From Paenarthrobacter aurescens TC1 (GTDB lineage Bacteria; Actinomycetota; Actinomycetes; Actinomycetales; Micrococcaceae): DNA of 64,000 bases. Made by a program: the position numbers and the translations under genes. Of this stretch, positions 41,827-52,502 are shown piece after piece (position 1 is the first letter of the stretch; each line of letters begins with the position of its first letter). The notes under the pieces were generated by a model that was given only the letters and a program-made list of their open reading frames with translations, searched no databases and was not told the DNA's origin. The stretch spans positions 558,001 to 622,000 of the forward strand of contig CP000474.1 in assembly GCA_000014925.1 (NCBI GenBank), given 5' to 3'.

Positions 41827-43335
41827 ATGGATCAGCCAGTAGCCTCAACGCGGCTCGCGCAAGAACAAAGCAAGCATCTGCAAAAATCCCTGGGCCGCTT
41901 CGACATCTTGTTGTTGGTGGTCGCCGCCGTCATCTCAGTGGAAGTCCTGGGCCAGGTTTCCGGGTTCGGCGGGGAAACCTTCACCTGGACACTCATCCTG
42001 GCCATCACATTTATGGTCCCCTACGGACTCATCTTCGCCGAGACAGGCGGTGCCTTCACTGAAGAGGGCGGCGTCTACGTATGGACAAAAATGGCCTTTG
42101 GGCGCGTGGTTGCAGCCATCACGTCCCTTTTCACCTGGGTGACGCAGCCCGTTTGGGTGGGTGGCGCCATGGCCTTCGTAGCAGTGGAAACCTGGTCCGA
42201 GTACGTGGGCCATATGGACGCCGGAAGCCCTGCCGATTACATCTTCAAGCTGCTCTTCATCTGGATCACGGTGACCTCAGCGATCATCAGCTTGAAGCAC
42301 GGCAAATGGCTACCCTCGCTGGGGGCCATCCTCAAGGTGGCGTTCCTGACCTTCTTCATCATTGTCACCATGATTTACGGGCTGCGGCACGGTTTCAACG
42401 GGCTCGACCTGGGCTTCTTCTCACCCACGCTTGCTGGCTTCCTGGGCGTCACGCCACTTCTGCTGTTCTCGTTCCTTGGCTTCGAGTCCGGGAACAGCGC
42501 CGCGGGGGAAATGAAGAACCCGGCCAAGGACGTTCCCATCTCGGTTGCCAGGTCCTCCATGATTGCCGCCGCGAGCTACCTGCTCCCCATCCTGGCCATC
42601 CTGCTGGTAGTGCCGTTGGACCAGATCACCGGCATTGGAGGTCTGTTCGGCGCAATCGCCACGGTCTACACAGTCTTTGGGCCTGCTGCGGAGGTCATGC
42701 TGTCCGTTTCCGCGGTGGTTTTCTGCTTCATCCTGGTCTCGCAAGGCGCCGCATGGATGATCATCAGCGACCGCATGCAGGCCATGGCTGCTGCAGACGG
42801 CTCCTTCTTCGGAGGCTTCTTCGGACGCTTCCACCCCAAGCTCGGCACCCCCATCCGCGTCAACACGCTCTCCGGTGTGGTGGCGACGCTGTTCATGCTC
42901 GCAGCCATGCAGCTCAGCGGCACCAGCAGCGCACTGTTTGGCGTGGTCCTCTCCATCGCGATTTCCACGTTCCTGCTCAGTTACCTGTTGGCCATCCCGG
43001 CCGCCGTGAAGCTGCGGAGCAAGTATCCCCACGCTGACCGGCCTTTCAAGGTTCCTGTCTCGGACACGGGCTTCCGCATTCTGGGTTACATCTGCTTCGC
43101 GTGGATCCTGATCGGGTCCTGGGTGGCCATCTTCCCGGGGACACTGGATGTGCTTTTCGGCTTGCCATACGACTTCGAGGCAACGTGGGGCGTCTCGCAG
43201 TTCACTTTCGAGGCCTTTGCTCTTGGAACCCTCGGCTGCATTCTGGCCCTGGGGCTTGTTGGATATGCCCGCGGGAAGAAGGTAAGGGACGCGGTGGCGC
43301 CCGTGAGCGAGACAGCTGAGCTGGTCAACGACTAG
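41827..43335 (+). CDS. APC-family amino acid/amine permease (GadC-like)
   Basis: 502 aa, ATG 41827, about 12 membrane segments. The APC start LGRFDILLLVVAAVISVE, a glycine-rich EEGGVYVWTKMAFG and LLFSFLGFESGNSAAGEMKNPAKDVP with the E-MKNP motif are clear. It resembles glutamate:GABA and polyamine exchangers. Next to amine oxidase and aldehyde dehydrogenase genes it may import the amine. Substrate is inference. Confidence 0.9.
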   Translation: MDQPVASTRLAQEQSKHLQKSLGRFDILLLVVAAVISVEVLGQVSGFGGETFTWTLILAITFMVPYGLIFAETGGAFTEEGGVYVWTKMAFGRVVAAITSLFTWVTQPVWVGGAMAFVAVETWSEYVGHMDAGSPADYIFKLLFIWITVTSAIISLKHGKWLPSLGAILKVAFLTFFIIVTMIYGLRHGFNGLDLGFFSPTLAGFLGVTPLLLFSFLGFESGNSAAGEMKNPAKDVPISVARSSMIAAASYLLPILAILLVVPLDQITGIGGLFGAIATVYTVFGPAAEVMLSVSAVVFCFILVSQGAAWMIISDRMQAMAAADGSFFGGFFGRFHPKLGTPIRVNTLSGVVATLFMLAAMQLSGTSSALFGVVLSIAISTFLLSYLLAIPAAVKLRSKYPHADRPFKVPVSDTGFRILGYICFAWILIGSWVAIFPGTLDVLFGLPYDFEATWGVSQFTFEAFALGTLGCILALGLVGYARGKKVRDAVAPVSETAELVND

Positions 43336-43342
43336 CTGGGCA

Positions 43343-44692
43343 CTAGCGGGCTTCGAGGTCCTCGAGTGTTTTGCCCTTGGTGTCCGAGGACAGGAGCGTT
43401 GCCACGGCCGAGACAACGCAGATGCCCAGTGTGGTCAGCCCGATGACCATGGGGATGTTCGCTGATCCCGGGGGAGCGATTGCCGTAAAGAGGCTCGGGA
43501 AGAAGGAAGCGATCATGAGCCCGATGTTTTGCGAGACCGCGAAGCCGGTGACCCTCATCCGCATGGGGAATTGCTCCTGGAAGAACGTGGCAAAGGTGGC
43601 GTTCCACATCTGGAAGAGGATGCCCTGAACGATCACGACGCAGACGAACACCAACGGGAGGCTGCGCTGTTCGATCGCCCACAGGTATCCCACGGTCAGC
43701 AGGCCGCCGGTGATGCCGCCGGCCACCATCAGTGCCCGGCGGCCGATCTTGTCGGACAGGGCGCCGAACAGCGGGATGGTCAGCACTGCGGCAACATTGG
43801 CAGCCATGGTCACCCAGAGGAACTCACTGCTGGAAAAACCGATGCCGTAGCCCTTCTGGGTGGCGAAGGAGACACCGAAGATGAGGGTGGCCATACCGAT
43901 GACGTTGGTGAACGTCATGATGATGCACCGGAGCAAAACCCAGGGGTGGGTGCGCAGGAGGTCCACCAGTGGGAAGCGACGCTTGGCGCCGGCGTCTTCG
44001 GACTGGGCCAGGTATGCGGGAGGCTCCTCGACGCGGCGGCGGATGACGTATCCGGCCACGATCACTACGGCGCTGAGCAGGAATGGCAGTCGCCAGCCCC
44101 AGGAGTGGAACTGCTCGTCGGGGAGGAATGCGGCGAGGGGAATCAGGACGGCCGTGGCCAGGATGGAGCCCACCTGTGTGCCCTGGAGGCTGAAGCTGGC
44201 GAAGAAGCCGCGCTTGGCGTCGGGGGAGTGCTCCACGATCATCGCACTGGCGCCACCGAGTTCACCCGCGACGGCGAATCCTTGGACCAGTCGGAGAATC
44301 ACCAGGAGGACAGGAGCGAGGAGGCCCACCTGTCCGTACGTGGGCAGGAGTCCGACGGCAAAGGTAGCGAAGCCCATGAGCAGCATCGCGAAAACGAGCA
44401 CCTTCTTGCGCCCGTGCCTGTCACCGTAGGCGCCCAGGATCACGGCGCCGAGCGGGCGGGAAACGTAACCTACGGCGTAGGTGGCCAGCGACGCGATGAT
44501 GCCGACGGTGGGATTCTCCGTGGGGAAGAAGATGGTGGGAAACAAGAGCGTCGCCGCCAGTGAATACAGGGCGAAGTCGTAGTATTCCAGCGCGCTTCCG
44601 ATCCAACCGCTCATGGCGGCTTTCTTCGGATCCTTCTGGCCGGTGGCTTCGCCTTGGGTTGAAGGGACGTCCCTCCCGTGCATCACGGTCAT
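43343..44692 (-). CDS. MFS transporter, MHS family
   Basis: 449 aa, ATG 44692 (ATG 44683 is possible). SGWIGSALEYYDFALYSLAATL is the MHS helix 1, GAYGDRHGRKKVLV is motif A, RLVQGFAVAGELGGASAMIVEHSPDAKRG follows, and GALSDKIGRRALM is the repeat of motif A. Twelve membrane segments. Unlike the transporter at 35410, it has no matching operator nearby. Convergent with the APC permease, eight bases apart. Substrate unknown, probably a carboxylate. Confidence 0.92.
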   Translation of the reverse strand: MTVMHGRDVPSTQGEATGQKDPKKAAMSGWIGSALEYYDFALYSLAATLLFPTIFFPTENPTVGIIASLATYAVGYVSRPLGAVILGAYGDRHGRKKVLVFAMLLMGFATFAVGLLPTYGQVGLLAPVLLVILRLVQGFAVAGELGGASAMIVEHSPDAKRGFFASFSLQGTQVGSILATAVLIPLAAFLPDEQFHSWGWRLPFLLSAVVIVAGYVIRRRVEEPPAYLAQSEDAGAKRRFPLVDLLRTHPWVLLRCIIMTFTNVIGMATLIFGVSFATQKGYGIGFSSSEFLWVTMAANVAAVLTIPLFGALSDKIGRRALMVAGGITGGLLTVGYLWAIEQRSLPLVFVCVVIVQGILFQMWNATFATFFQEQFPMRMRVTGFAVSQNIGLMIASFFPSLFTAIAPPGSANIPMVIGLTTLGICVVSAVATLLSSDTKGKTLEDLEAR

Positions 44693-44838
44693 TGCGGCTG
44701 AACTCCTATGTCGTCGTTGGCAAGGAACAAGAGCTCTTCCCGTCCAGGACTGAACTTTTGGTGCTCATTCAGCGTGAGGAAGGTTACTTCTTGAATCGAT
44801 TCATAAAGCATAGGACGTGACCTGCGCTACGTCAACGC

Positions 44839-44896
44839 ACGACGGCGGCAGGCCGCCGCGGGTTCCCTTGGAACCTGGGGTGACTACCGCCGTCGT
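44839..44896 (-). terminator. Terminator of the alpha/beta hydrolase gene
   Basis: ACGACGGCGG (44839-44848) pairs with CCGCCGTCGT (44887-44896), and an inner GGTTCC-CTT-GGAACC hairpin (44861-44875) fills the long loop. Arms match those at 14032 and 18309. Confidence 0.72.
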
Positions 44897-44902
44897 TATT
44901 AA

Positions 44903-46396
<1,494 letters not shown>

Positions 46397-46440
46397 GCTT
46401 CTGGGATGGGCCGAACGGCTCGTCAGGAAGAAGATTATTC

Positions 46441-47742
46441 GTGTTCGAAGCCCCCAGCATCTTGTTCCTCTCGGCAGGCTTTGCGGTGTTGGCCGCCGCA
46501 GTTCTGCCCAAATTGTTGCGCCACATGCCGCTTTCCATGCCGATGGTCTTTCTGGGCAGCGGAATTCTGGCGTTCACCCTGCTTCCCGAGCTACCGGACC
46601 CGGACCCCGTCAAGTACGGGGATTTCACGACTCACCTGACCGAAGTGTGCGTCATCATCTCGCTCATGGGCGCCGGATTGGCCCTGGACAGACCCTTCCG
46701 TTGGCGCGGATGGTCCACCACATGGCGCCTGCTCGGCATCGTCATGCCTTTGTGCATCCTGGTGATGACGCTCCTCGGTCTGTGGGTGCTGGGCTTGGGA
46801 CTGGCGGGCGCCATCCTCGTCGCAGGGGCGATTGCACCCACTGACCCTGTTCTGGCATCCGAGGTCCAGGTGGGAAAACCTGCGGACGCGGAAGATGACC
46901 CGGACGAGGATGAGGTCCGCTTCGCTTTGACCTCCGAGGCAGGCTTGAATGACGGGCTCGCCTTCCCCTTTGTGTACCTGGCCATCCTGATCAGCTTGGT
47001 AGGGGCCTCCCCGGATGCATGGCTGGGGGAATGGGTCGCTCTGGATGTTCTCTGGCGCACTGTTGCGGGGGTGCTCGTCGGTTTCGGCACGGGCAAGCTC
47101 TTGAGCATGTTCTTCTTTGCGGCCAAGGGCAAGACTTTCCGCTTGTCAGAACACTCCGAGGGCTTCGTGGCGCTCGCAGCTACTTTCCTGGCCTACGGCG
47201 CTGCGGAAATGGTGGAGGGCTACGGATTCGTCGCGGTCTTCCTTTGCGCTCTGACTATCCGGTCCGCCGAGCACAACCACTCCTATCACCAAGTGCTGCA
47301 TAGCTATGTAGAGCAGCTCGAACGTCTGATGACCGTGGTGATTCTGGTGCTCCTTGGCGGCGCCATAGCCCGTGGTCTCTTGGAGGGGATCGGTTGGACG
47401 GAGGTGTTGGTCGCTTTGGCGTTCCTCTTGCTGGTCCGCCCGTTGGCTGGATGGCTCGGGCTGATGGGTGGCAAGACCGGGCCACGCGAACGCCTGGCCA
47501 TCTCCTATTTCGGGATTCGTGGGATCGGGTCGCTCTTCTACGTGGCATACGCGCTGACCCATGGAAATTTCGACGCCGAGGCACGCGAACTGTGGGCCCT
47601 GATCGGTTTGGTGGTGGCACTGTCCATCGTGGTGCACGGGGCCACCACCGCGCCCCTGATGAACCGCTTGGATCGACTTCGGGTCGCTGAAGCGCGAAAG
47701 CAGCATGGCGACGAAGGCCGGGCACCCACCACGGCTGTGTAG
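46441..47742 (+). CDS. Cation:proton antiporter (CPA1/NhaP-like)
   Basis: 433 aa from GTG 46441 with AGGAAG upstream; the longer frame reaching into the TetR gene is rejected. About 12 membrane segments; VAGAIAPTDPVLASEVQVG is the exchanger motif with the Asp, and SEAGLNDGLAFPFVYLAIL carries the ND pair of Na+/H+ antiporters. PRERLAISYFGIRGIGSLFYVAYA is also typical. It exchanges Na+ or K+ for H+ at the membrane. It stands alone. Confidence 0.93.
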   Translation: MFEAPSILFLSAGFAVLAAAVLPKLLRHMPLSMPMVFLGSGILAFTLLPELPDPDPVKYGDFTTHLTEVCVIISLMGAGLALDRPFRWRGWSTTWRLLGIVMPLCILVMTLLGLWVLGLGLAGAILVAGAIAPTDPVLASEVQVGKPADAEDDPDEDEVRFALTSEAGLNDGLAFPFVYLAILISLVGASPDAWLGEWVALDVLWRTVAGVLVGFGTGKLLSMFFFAAKGKTFRLSEHSEGFVALAATFLAYGAAEMVEGYGFVAVFLCALTIRSAEHNHSYHQVLHSYVEQLERLMTVVILVLLGGAIARGLLEGIGWTEVLVALAFLLLVRPLAGWLGLMGGKTGPRERLAISYFGIRGIGSLFYVAYALTHGNFDAEARELWALIGLVVALSIVVHGATTAPLMNRLDRLRVAEARKQHGDEGRAPTTAV

Positions 47743-48031
47743 CGCCTGCCCGCCCTTGGATTGCGAGGTTTATCAAAATTCTGGAGTAAATTTTTTCCCG
47801 GCTTTGACAGTTGCCACTGAGCGCAATGGTCAGCATCCTGATGGTCTGAGCAGGGACGATACATATTTGGGTCCTGGCAGAGCAAGATCTGCCCTCTGGC
47901 CACGTTCATTTTTGCCCAGCTCTTGCCCTAGGCGCGCCGTGCTTGCGGGCGTACAGTCCGCTGTATAGCTCCCTCACATCCTGTTAGGCAGTTGCTTTGG
48001 GGCGTTTGCCCCGCTGGGGGAAGGAACTGCC
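47743..48031. other. Intergenic region before the surface-protein gene
   Basis: 289 bases, partly A/T-richer than its surroundings (around 47770-47800). No gene, hairpin or RNA feature was recognised. The ribosome site GAAGGAA precedes ATG 48032. Confidence 0.4.
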
Positions 48032-49435
48032 ATGCACCATAGCTCTGCGCGAAACGATTCACGCACACCATGGATGGGATCACGTCGGCGCCGAAGGACC
48101 GTATCGGTGGGGGCTGCCTCCGGAATTCTTCTCCTTGCCGGCGCCATCATGTTGCAGCAGTCGCCTGCATTTGCGGCCACGCCGGTGAACTTGGGTACAG
48201 CAGCGTCCTATTCCGTGCTTGCCGCCACAACGGTGGCCAACACAGGACCGACCACCCTTCAGCGAGACCTTGGCCTGAGCCCGGGCACCGCAATTACAGG
48301 GTTTCCGCCCGGCATCGCCGCTGGCACTACCCACGCAGCAGACGCAGTGGCGCTGCAGGCACAGTCGGATCTGACCACCGCTTACAACAATGCCGCCGGG
48401 CAAGCGTTAACGGCCAGCGTATCCGGAGACCTGGTAGGTCGGACGCTCACGGAGGGTGTCTATAAGTCGACGTCCTCATTGGCGCTCAGCGGACAGCTCA
48501 CCCTTGATGGCCAAGGCAATCCCGCCTCAGTGTTTATCTTTCAGGTCGCTTCTACGCTCATTACGGCCTCAGCCAGCAGCATCGTGTTCACTAACGGCGC
48601 CCAGGCGTGCAACGTGTTCTGGCAGGTTGGCAGCTCGGCAACGCTGGGCACTGCTTCGAGTTTCAAGGGGTCCATCCTCGCGCTGACATCGATAACAGCT
48701 CAAACCAACGCAGTTGTGGAGGGGCGGCTGCTTGCCCGTAACGGACAGGTCTCCCTCGACACCAACGTGGTGACCACCCCCGCCTGCGTCACCACGCCCA
48801 CAACATCGGCGCCCCCGGGCACCGCAACCGCGACGCCGACGGTAACGGTCACTCCAACTGAGACGGCGACGGCGACGGCCACCCCCACGGTGACTGCAGC
48901 TGAGACGGCGACGGCGACGGCGACGGCCACCCCCACGGTGACTGCAACTGAGACGGCGACTGAGACGGCGACGGCCACCCCCACGGTGACTGCAACTGAG
49001 ACGGCGACGGCGACGGCCACCCCCACGGTGACTGCAACTGAGACGGCGACGGCGACGGCCACCCCCACGGTGACTGCAACTGAGACGACGACGGCGACGG
49101 CGACGGCGACGGCCACCCCCACGGTGACTGCAACTGAGACGGCGACGGCGACGGCCACCCCCACGGTGACTGCAACTGAGACGGCGACGGCGACGGCCAC
49201 TTCGACAGCCACTGCCACTGCAACAGCTTCTGCTACGAATCAGGCAGTTCCCTTGGCCGGCACAGGGAGGAACCAAGGCGCCAATGTGGATACCGCCGTC
49301 GCTTTGTCCCGTGCCGGCACTACCCAGCAAACAACGATCATCGGAACACTCTTGGTGGGCCTTGGCGGCGTGGGCGTCGTCTTCCTGGCAAGCCGGCTGC
49401 TGATGAGCGGGCGCAGGGGAAGCCACAAGGAGTAG
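48032..49435 (+). CDS. Secreted ice-binding-like (DUF3494) protein with repeat stalk and LAGTG sorting signal
   Basis: 467 aa. The signal peptide is [20 protein letters not shown] with cleavage near AFA-ATP. Residues 50-250 form a DUF3494 beta-helix domain: [46 protein letters not shown] and [33 protein letters not shown]. Then a Thr/Ala/Pro stalk of about 130 residues made of [14 protein letters not shown] repeats. The end is VPLAGTGRN, a hydrophobic segment and the basic tail SGRRGSHKE, a cell-wall sorting signal. Such domains bind ice or serve as adhesins; ice binding is not established. The next gene is a sortase. Confidence 0.9.
   Translation: MHHSSARNDSRTPWMGSRRRRRTVSVGAASGILLLAGAIMLQQSPAFAATPVNLGTAASYSVLAATTVANTGPTTLQRDLGLSPGTAITGFPPGIAAGTTHAADAVALQAQSDLTTAYNNAAGQALTASVSGDLVGRTLTEGVYKSTSSLALSGQLTLDGQGNPASVFIFQVASTLITASASSIVFTNGAQACNVFWQVGSSATLGTASSFKGSILALTSITAQTNAVVEGRLLARNGQVSLDTNVVTTPACVTTPTTSAPPGTATATPTVTVTPTETATATATPTVTAAETATATATATPTVTATETATETATATPTVTATETATATATPTVTATETATATATPTVTATETTTATATATATPTVTATETATATATPTVTATETATATATSTATATATASATNQAVPLAGTGRNQGANVDTAVALSRAGTTQQTTIIGTLLVGLGGVGVVFLASRLLMSGRRGSHKE
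48853..49206 (+). repeat. 42-bp tandem repeats coding the Thr/Ala/Pro stalk
   Basis: The unit encodes [14 protein letters not shown] (14 aa, 42 bp). Seven copies plus a degenerate last copy are present, two or three lengthened by extra ACGGCG pairs. Near-identity of units points to recent expansion by slippage or recombination. An open antisense frame results from the repeat and is not a gene. Confidence 0.9.
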
Positions 49436-49439
49436 TAGC

Positions 49440-50141
49440 TTGCGGAGACACCGCGCCGAACGACGCAGGGGAGCGTCGTTCTCCGCCCTCGCCGCTGTCG
49501 GGCTGACTCTGCTGCTTCTTGGGTGGTGGTGGTCAGCACAGGCAGGGGTACACCATGCCCCATCCACGGCCACTGCAACGGAATCCGTGCCCGCTACCAG
49601 CGGGCCGGGTTCCGTACCCGTGGTCAGTGCACAGACAACAGCGCCCATCTTCACTCCGCAGGCCGCAAGGCCGAGCAGTGCTGTTGAACCGGGGCAAGGG
49701 AACCCGCCCCTGCACATCACATACGCGGCTGTGGGGATGGATCAAGCCGTGGTGTCGCTGGCTCCGACGGTGCAGGAACTTGAGCTGAATTCGATCGTTC
49801 CGCCCCACACCCCGGACGCCTACTGGCTTAGTCCGTACGGAATGCCCGGTGAGGGTTCGATGAACACTACCTACGTTGTGGGGCACAGCTGGGAAGGCGG
49901 CGCCTCACCATTCAACAACATCAGCACACTCGCGAAAGCGGGTGATCTGCTGACCATCACCACTGCTGAGGGGCAACTGGACTTCAAGGTGGACGATGTC
50001 ACCACTGAGTACAAAGAAACTTTGAGGGACAGCAAAATCTGGGACATAGTGCCAGGTCGGCTCATTCTGATCACCTGCTACGCGGCTGATCTTTGGGGAA
50101 AGAACATCATCGTTCAGGCCAGTCCGTTGCCCGCACCATAA
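49440..50141 (+). CDS. Sortase (class E/F type), partner of the LAGTG protein
   Basis: 233 aa from TTG 49440, four bases after the surface gene stop, with AAGGAG upstream. One N-terminal membrane anchor, a Ser/Thr/Pro-rich linker, then the catalytic domain: His in TYVVGHSWEGGASPFNNI and Cys in GRLILITCYAADLWGKN. It would join the LAGTG protein to the cell wall. No Arg follows the Cys at all, although sortases normally use one there; Lys or another residue may take its place. Confidence 0.88.
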   Translation: MRRHRAERRRGASFSALAAVGLTLLLLGWWWSAQAGVHHAPSTATATESVPATSGPGSVPVVSAQTTAPIFTPQAARPSSAVEPGQGNPPLHITYAAVGMDQAVVSLAPTVQELELNSIVPPHTPDAYWLSPYGMPGEGSMNTTYVVGHSWEGGASPFNNISTLAKAGDLLTITTAEGQLDFKVDDVTTEYKETLRDSKIWDIVPGRLILITCYAADLWGKNIIVQASPLPAP

Positions 50142-50226
50142 CCGTTTCAGGGCCGGGTGTCCTGGACACCGCAGAGTTCTTTCGGACACACTGCGTTCGG
50201 GAGCCGAGCCATGGAAGACTGGACGC

Positions 50227-51369
50227 ATGTCTCCCCGTCCCATGAAACCGCGCCCCCAGTCCGACGCCGTTGACAATGAAGGCCCCACGCCGCTGAGTAA
50301 AGGACGCCGTCACCTCGCTATGAGGCTCGACGACGCGTGGCTTGGTTTTCAGACGCGTCTCGCGATCCGGCGTGGCCGGGTGGAGACCGTCATCCCTTAC
50401 ACCGGATACGGCAGCACTTCCTGGGTTCGGGTCCTCGCGCGTATCGTCCGTAGCGACCCTCGGGACGCAGCGGGCCACACAAATCCGTTGCAGGAAAGCA
50501 TGCGTGGCTGGCGCAACTTCACCAGTGCGCCGGTGGCCCACGCATCGGTGCAGGTCACCATTGATGGCACCGTCCACGACGTCGTCGCTGACCGCGGAGG
50601 GGTAGTCGACGCGCGTATTCCGGTGGCCCTGGACGCCGGCTGGCATACCATCACCCTCCGGTCCGGGGAGTCGGAAACCGTGGAGGCTCCCGTGGAGATC
50701 GTCGCGGACGACGCCGTGTTCGGCGTCGTGTCCGACATTGACGACACCGTGATGGTGACCGCGCTGCCCCGTCCGTTCCTGGCAGCATGGAACACCTTTG
50801 TCCTTAATGAGCACGCGAGGACCCCCACACCGGGTATGGCTGTGCTGTATGAGCGGATCGCCAGGACCGCGCCGTCCGCTCCGGTGCTGTATCTGTCCAC
50901 CGGGGCATGGAATGTGGCACCAACCCTGTCCCGGTTCCTGTCCCGCAACTTGTACCCCGCCGGTCCCAAGCTCTTGACGGACTGGGGCCCCACTCCGGAT
51001 CGCTGGTTCCGCAGCGGCCAGGAGCACAAGAGGACCTCTTTGGAACGCCTCGCCGAGGAGTTCCCCAACATCAAGTGGCTGCTGGTGGGCGACGACGGAC
51101 AACACGATGAGGCCATCTACTCCGAGTTCGCCCAACGCCATCCCGCCAGCGTCCGGGCCATCGCGATCCGACAGCTCTCCGCGGGTGAAGCGGTGCTCGC
51201 AGGTGGTCGGTCGAAGTCCGGCGGCCAGCCCACGCCGGGAGTCCCGTGGATCTATGCCCCGGACGGTGCGGGAATGTCGGCCCAGCTCGAAGAACTGGGC
51301 ATCATCCGCAATGAGGTGCGTTCCGCGGACGATCCCGAGGAAGGCGAAGTCACTACAGGTTCCGACTAA
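50227..51369 (+). CDS. App1-like DUF2183 phosphatidate phosphatase domain protein
   Basis: 380 aa, ATG 50227. FGVVSDIDDTVMVT is the DxDxT phosphatase motif, followed by YLSTGAWNVAPTLSRFLSRN and WLLVGDDGQHDEAIYSEF. The N-terminal part is a beta-rich region with VVDARIPVALDAGWH. The yeast relative App1 removes phosphate from phosphatidic acid. No signal peptide, so likely cytoplasmic. Substrate in this organism unknown. Confidence 0.9.
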   Translation: MSPRPMKPRPQSDAVDNEGPTPLSKGRRHLAMRLDDAWLGFQTRLAIRRGRVETVIPYTGYGSTSWVRVLARIVRSDPRDAAGHTNPLQESMRGWRNFTSAPVAHASVQVTIDGTVHDVVADRGGVVDARIPVALDAGWHTITLRSGESETVEAPVEIVADDAVFGVVSDIDDTVMVTALPRPFLAAWNTFVLNEHARTPTPGMAVLYERIARTAPSAPVLYLSTGAWNVAPTLSRFLSRNLYPAGPKLLTDWGPTPDRWFRSGQEHKRTSLERLAEEFPNIKWLLVGDDGQHDEAIYSEFAQRHPASVRAIAIRQLSAGEAVLAGGRSKSGGQPTPGVPWIYAPDGAGMSAQLEELGIIRNEVRSADDPEEGEVTTGSD

Positions 51370-51510
51370 CGAATGCGTGGCTCAGGCGAGTTGACCGTGG
51401 TGTAGTGGGTCAGTGCGCAAAGCCACCTGCCCCCGCGTCTGACGAAGGTATCTGTCGTCCATTCGTCTGCATCTCACCGTAAGCCCCGGTAATGCGCGGT
51501 GCCGCGAGCA

Positions 51511-52446
51511 TCATCCTGTGTTCGGGACGCTGCGGGGCCGACCCGGGGCATCCGGGCGCGGCTTGCGGTTGGTGAGTGACTCGGTGCCGTACTTTTTCAG
51601 CAGCCAAGCGGCGAGGACCCAAGGAAGGACCCCGTATACCACCTGGGCAGTGAAGTTTCCGGAAGACAGGACCACGTAAGACTGCCATGCATTGGCGTAG
51701 CCGTGGAGGACAACAATCCAGAGGAGACTGCCGGTGTTGTTGTAAAGCCAAGTCAGGACAATGGTGTATCCCACCACACCGATGGTTAGGCCCACCACAG
51801 AGAACGCGGCCTGGAAGATGTTCGCGGCGCCGGTCATCAAGGGCAGCAGTACCACCGACGGCACATGCCATAAACCCCACGCCAGTCCCAGGATCCAACT
51901 GGCCCTCTCCGCCGTCCGCGTACGTTGCAAGTGAGGCAGTGCAAAGCCCCGCCAGCCCAGTTCTTCGGCCAAGCCCGTGCAAACTATCAGGAACAGCAGG
52001 AACGGCACGGCTAACGCCAGGGGCACCAGAAATCTGTAATTGATAGCGGGCATTCCTCCGAGCACCCAGCCCAAGGACACCGCAGTCACGCTGAGGGCAG
52101 CGGGAAACACTACGACGAAGGCAATCCATTTCCCGGGGATTCGCGCCTTAGCCAGCCGGGAGAACAGCTCCCGGAGCCCAGGCCTTCCGCGTGCCAGTGC
52201 GATGACAATGATGCCTGCTATCGATGGCCCGAAAGAAAAGCACAGCAGCAGGACTGCTACTGCGGCGCCAGCGTCCACTCCGCCGCCACCCAGCTGCCCC
52301 AGCATGAGGAAATTCGACTCATTGGTAGGAACGACGTTGCGCGGGACCAAGTAGAGGTATGCAGGAATTTGCACCGCCCAGGTAATTCCATAGGCGAGGA
52401 CGAGGAAGAGCGGCCAGGCCCAGCGGCCGCCGTCGGCAACCTTCAT
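51511..52446 (-). CDS. CPBP intramembrane metalloprotease (CAAX/Abi family)
   Basis: 311 aa with about eight membrane segments. Active-site motifs are GLAEELGWRGFALPHLQ, LGLAWGLWHVPSV and VVLHGYANAW. Family members cut isoprenylated proteins or bacteriocin-related peptides, or act in immunity. No partner gene is adjacent, so its target is unknown. The C-terminal tail is basic and Pro-rich. Confidence 0.9.
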   Translation of the reverse strand: MKVADGGRWAWPLFLVLAYGITWAVQIPAYLYLVPRNVVPTNESNFLMLGQLGGGGVDAGAAVAVLLLCFSFGPSIAGIIVIALARGRPGLRELFSRLAKARIPGKWIAFVVVFPAALSVTAVSLGWVLGGMPAINYRFLVPLALAVPFLLFLIVCTGLAEELGWRGFALPHLQRTRTAERASWILGLAWGLWHVPSVVLLPLMTGAANIFQAAFSVVGLTIGVVGYTIVLTWLYNNTGSLLWIVVLHGYANAWQSYVVLSSGNFTAQVVYGVLPWVLAAWLLKKYGTESLTNRKPRPDAPGRPRSVPNTG

Positions 52447-52502
52447 GACCCCATTGTCCTCTCACCGGGGCCTGCGAAGAAGACCAACGACGGCGGCAGC
52501 AG

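Noticed and set aside
48853..49206. CRISPR-like regular repeats
   Set aside because: The units are contiguous coding repeats without spacers, and no cas gene is present.
48569..49720. Long antisense frames over the Thr/Ala stalk repeats (for example 48700-49218 minus)
   Set aside because: They arise because a GC-rich 42-bp repeat is open in several frames; they have no ribosome site or family similarity, and the plus-strand protein has signal peptide, domain and sorting signal.
52484..52502. Another ACGACGGC-type terminator between the CPBP and PHP genes
   Set aside because: The left arm is present but no complementary arm was found nearby.
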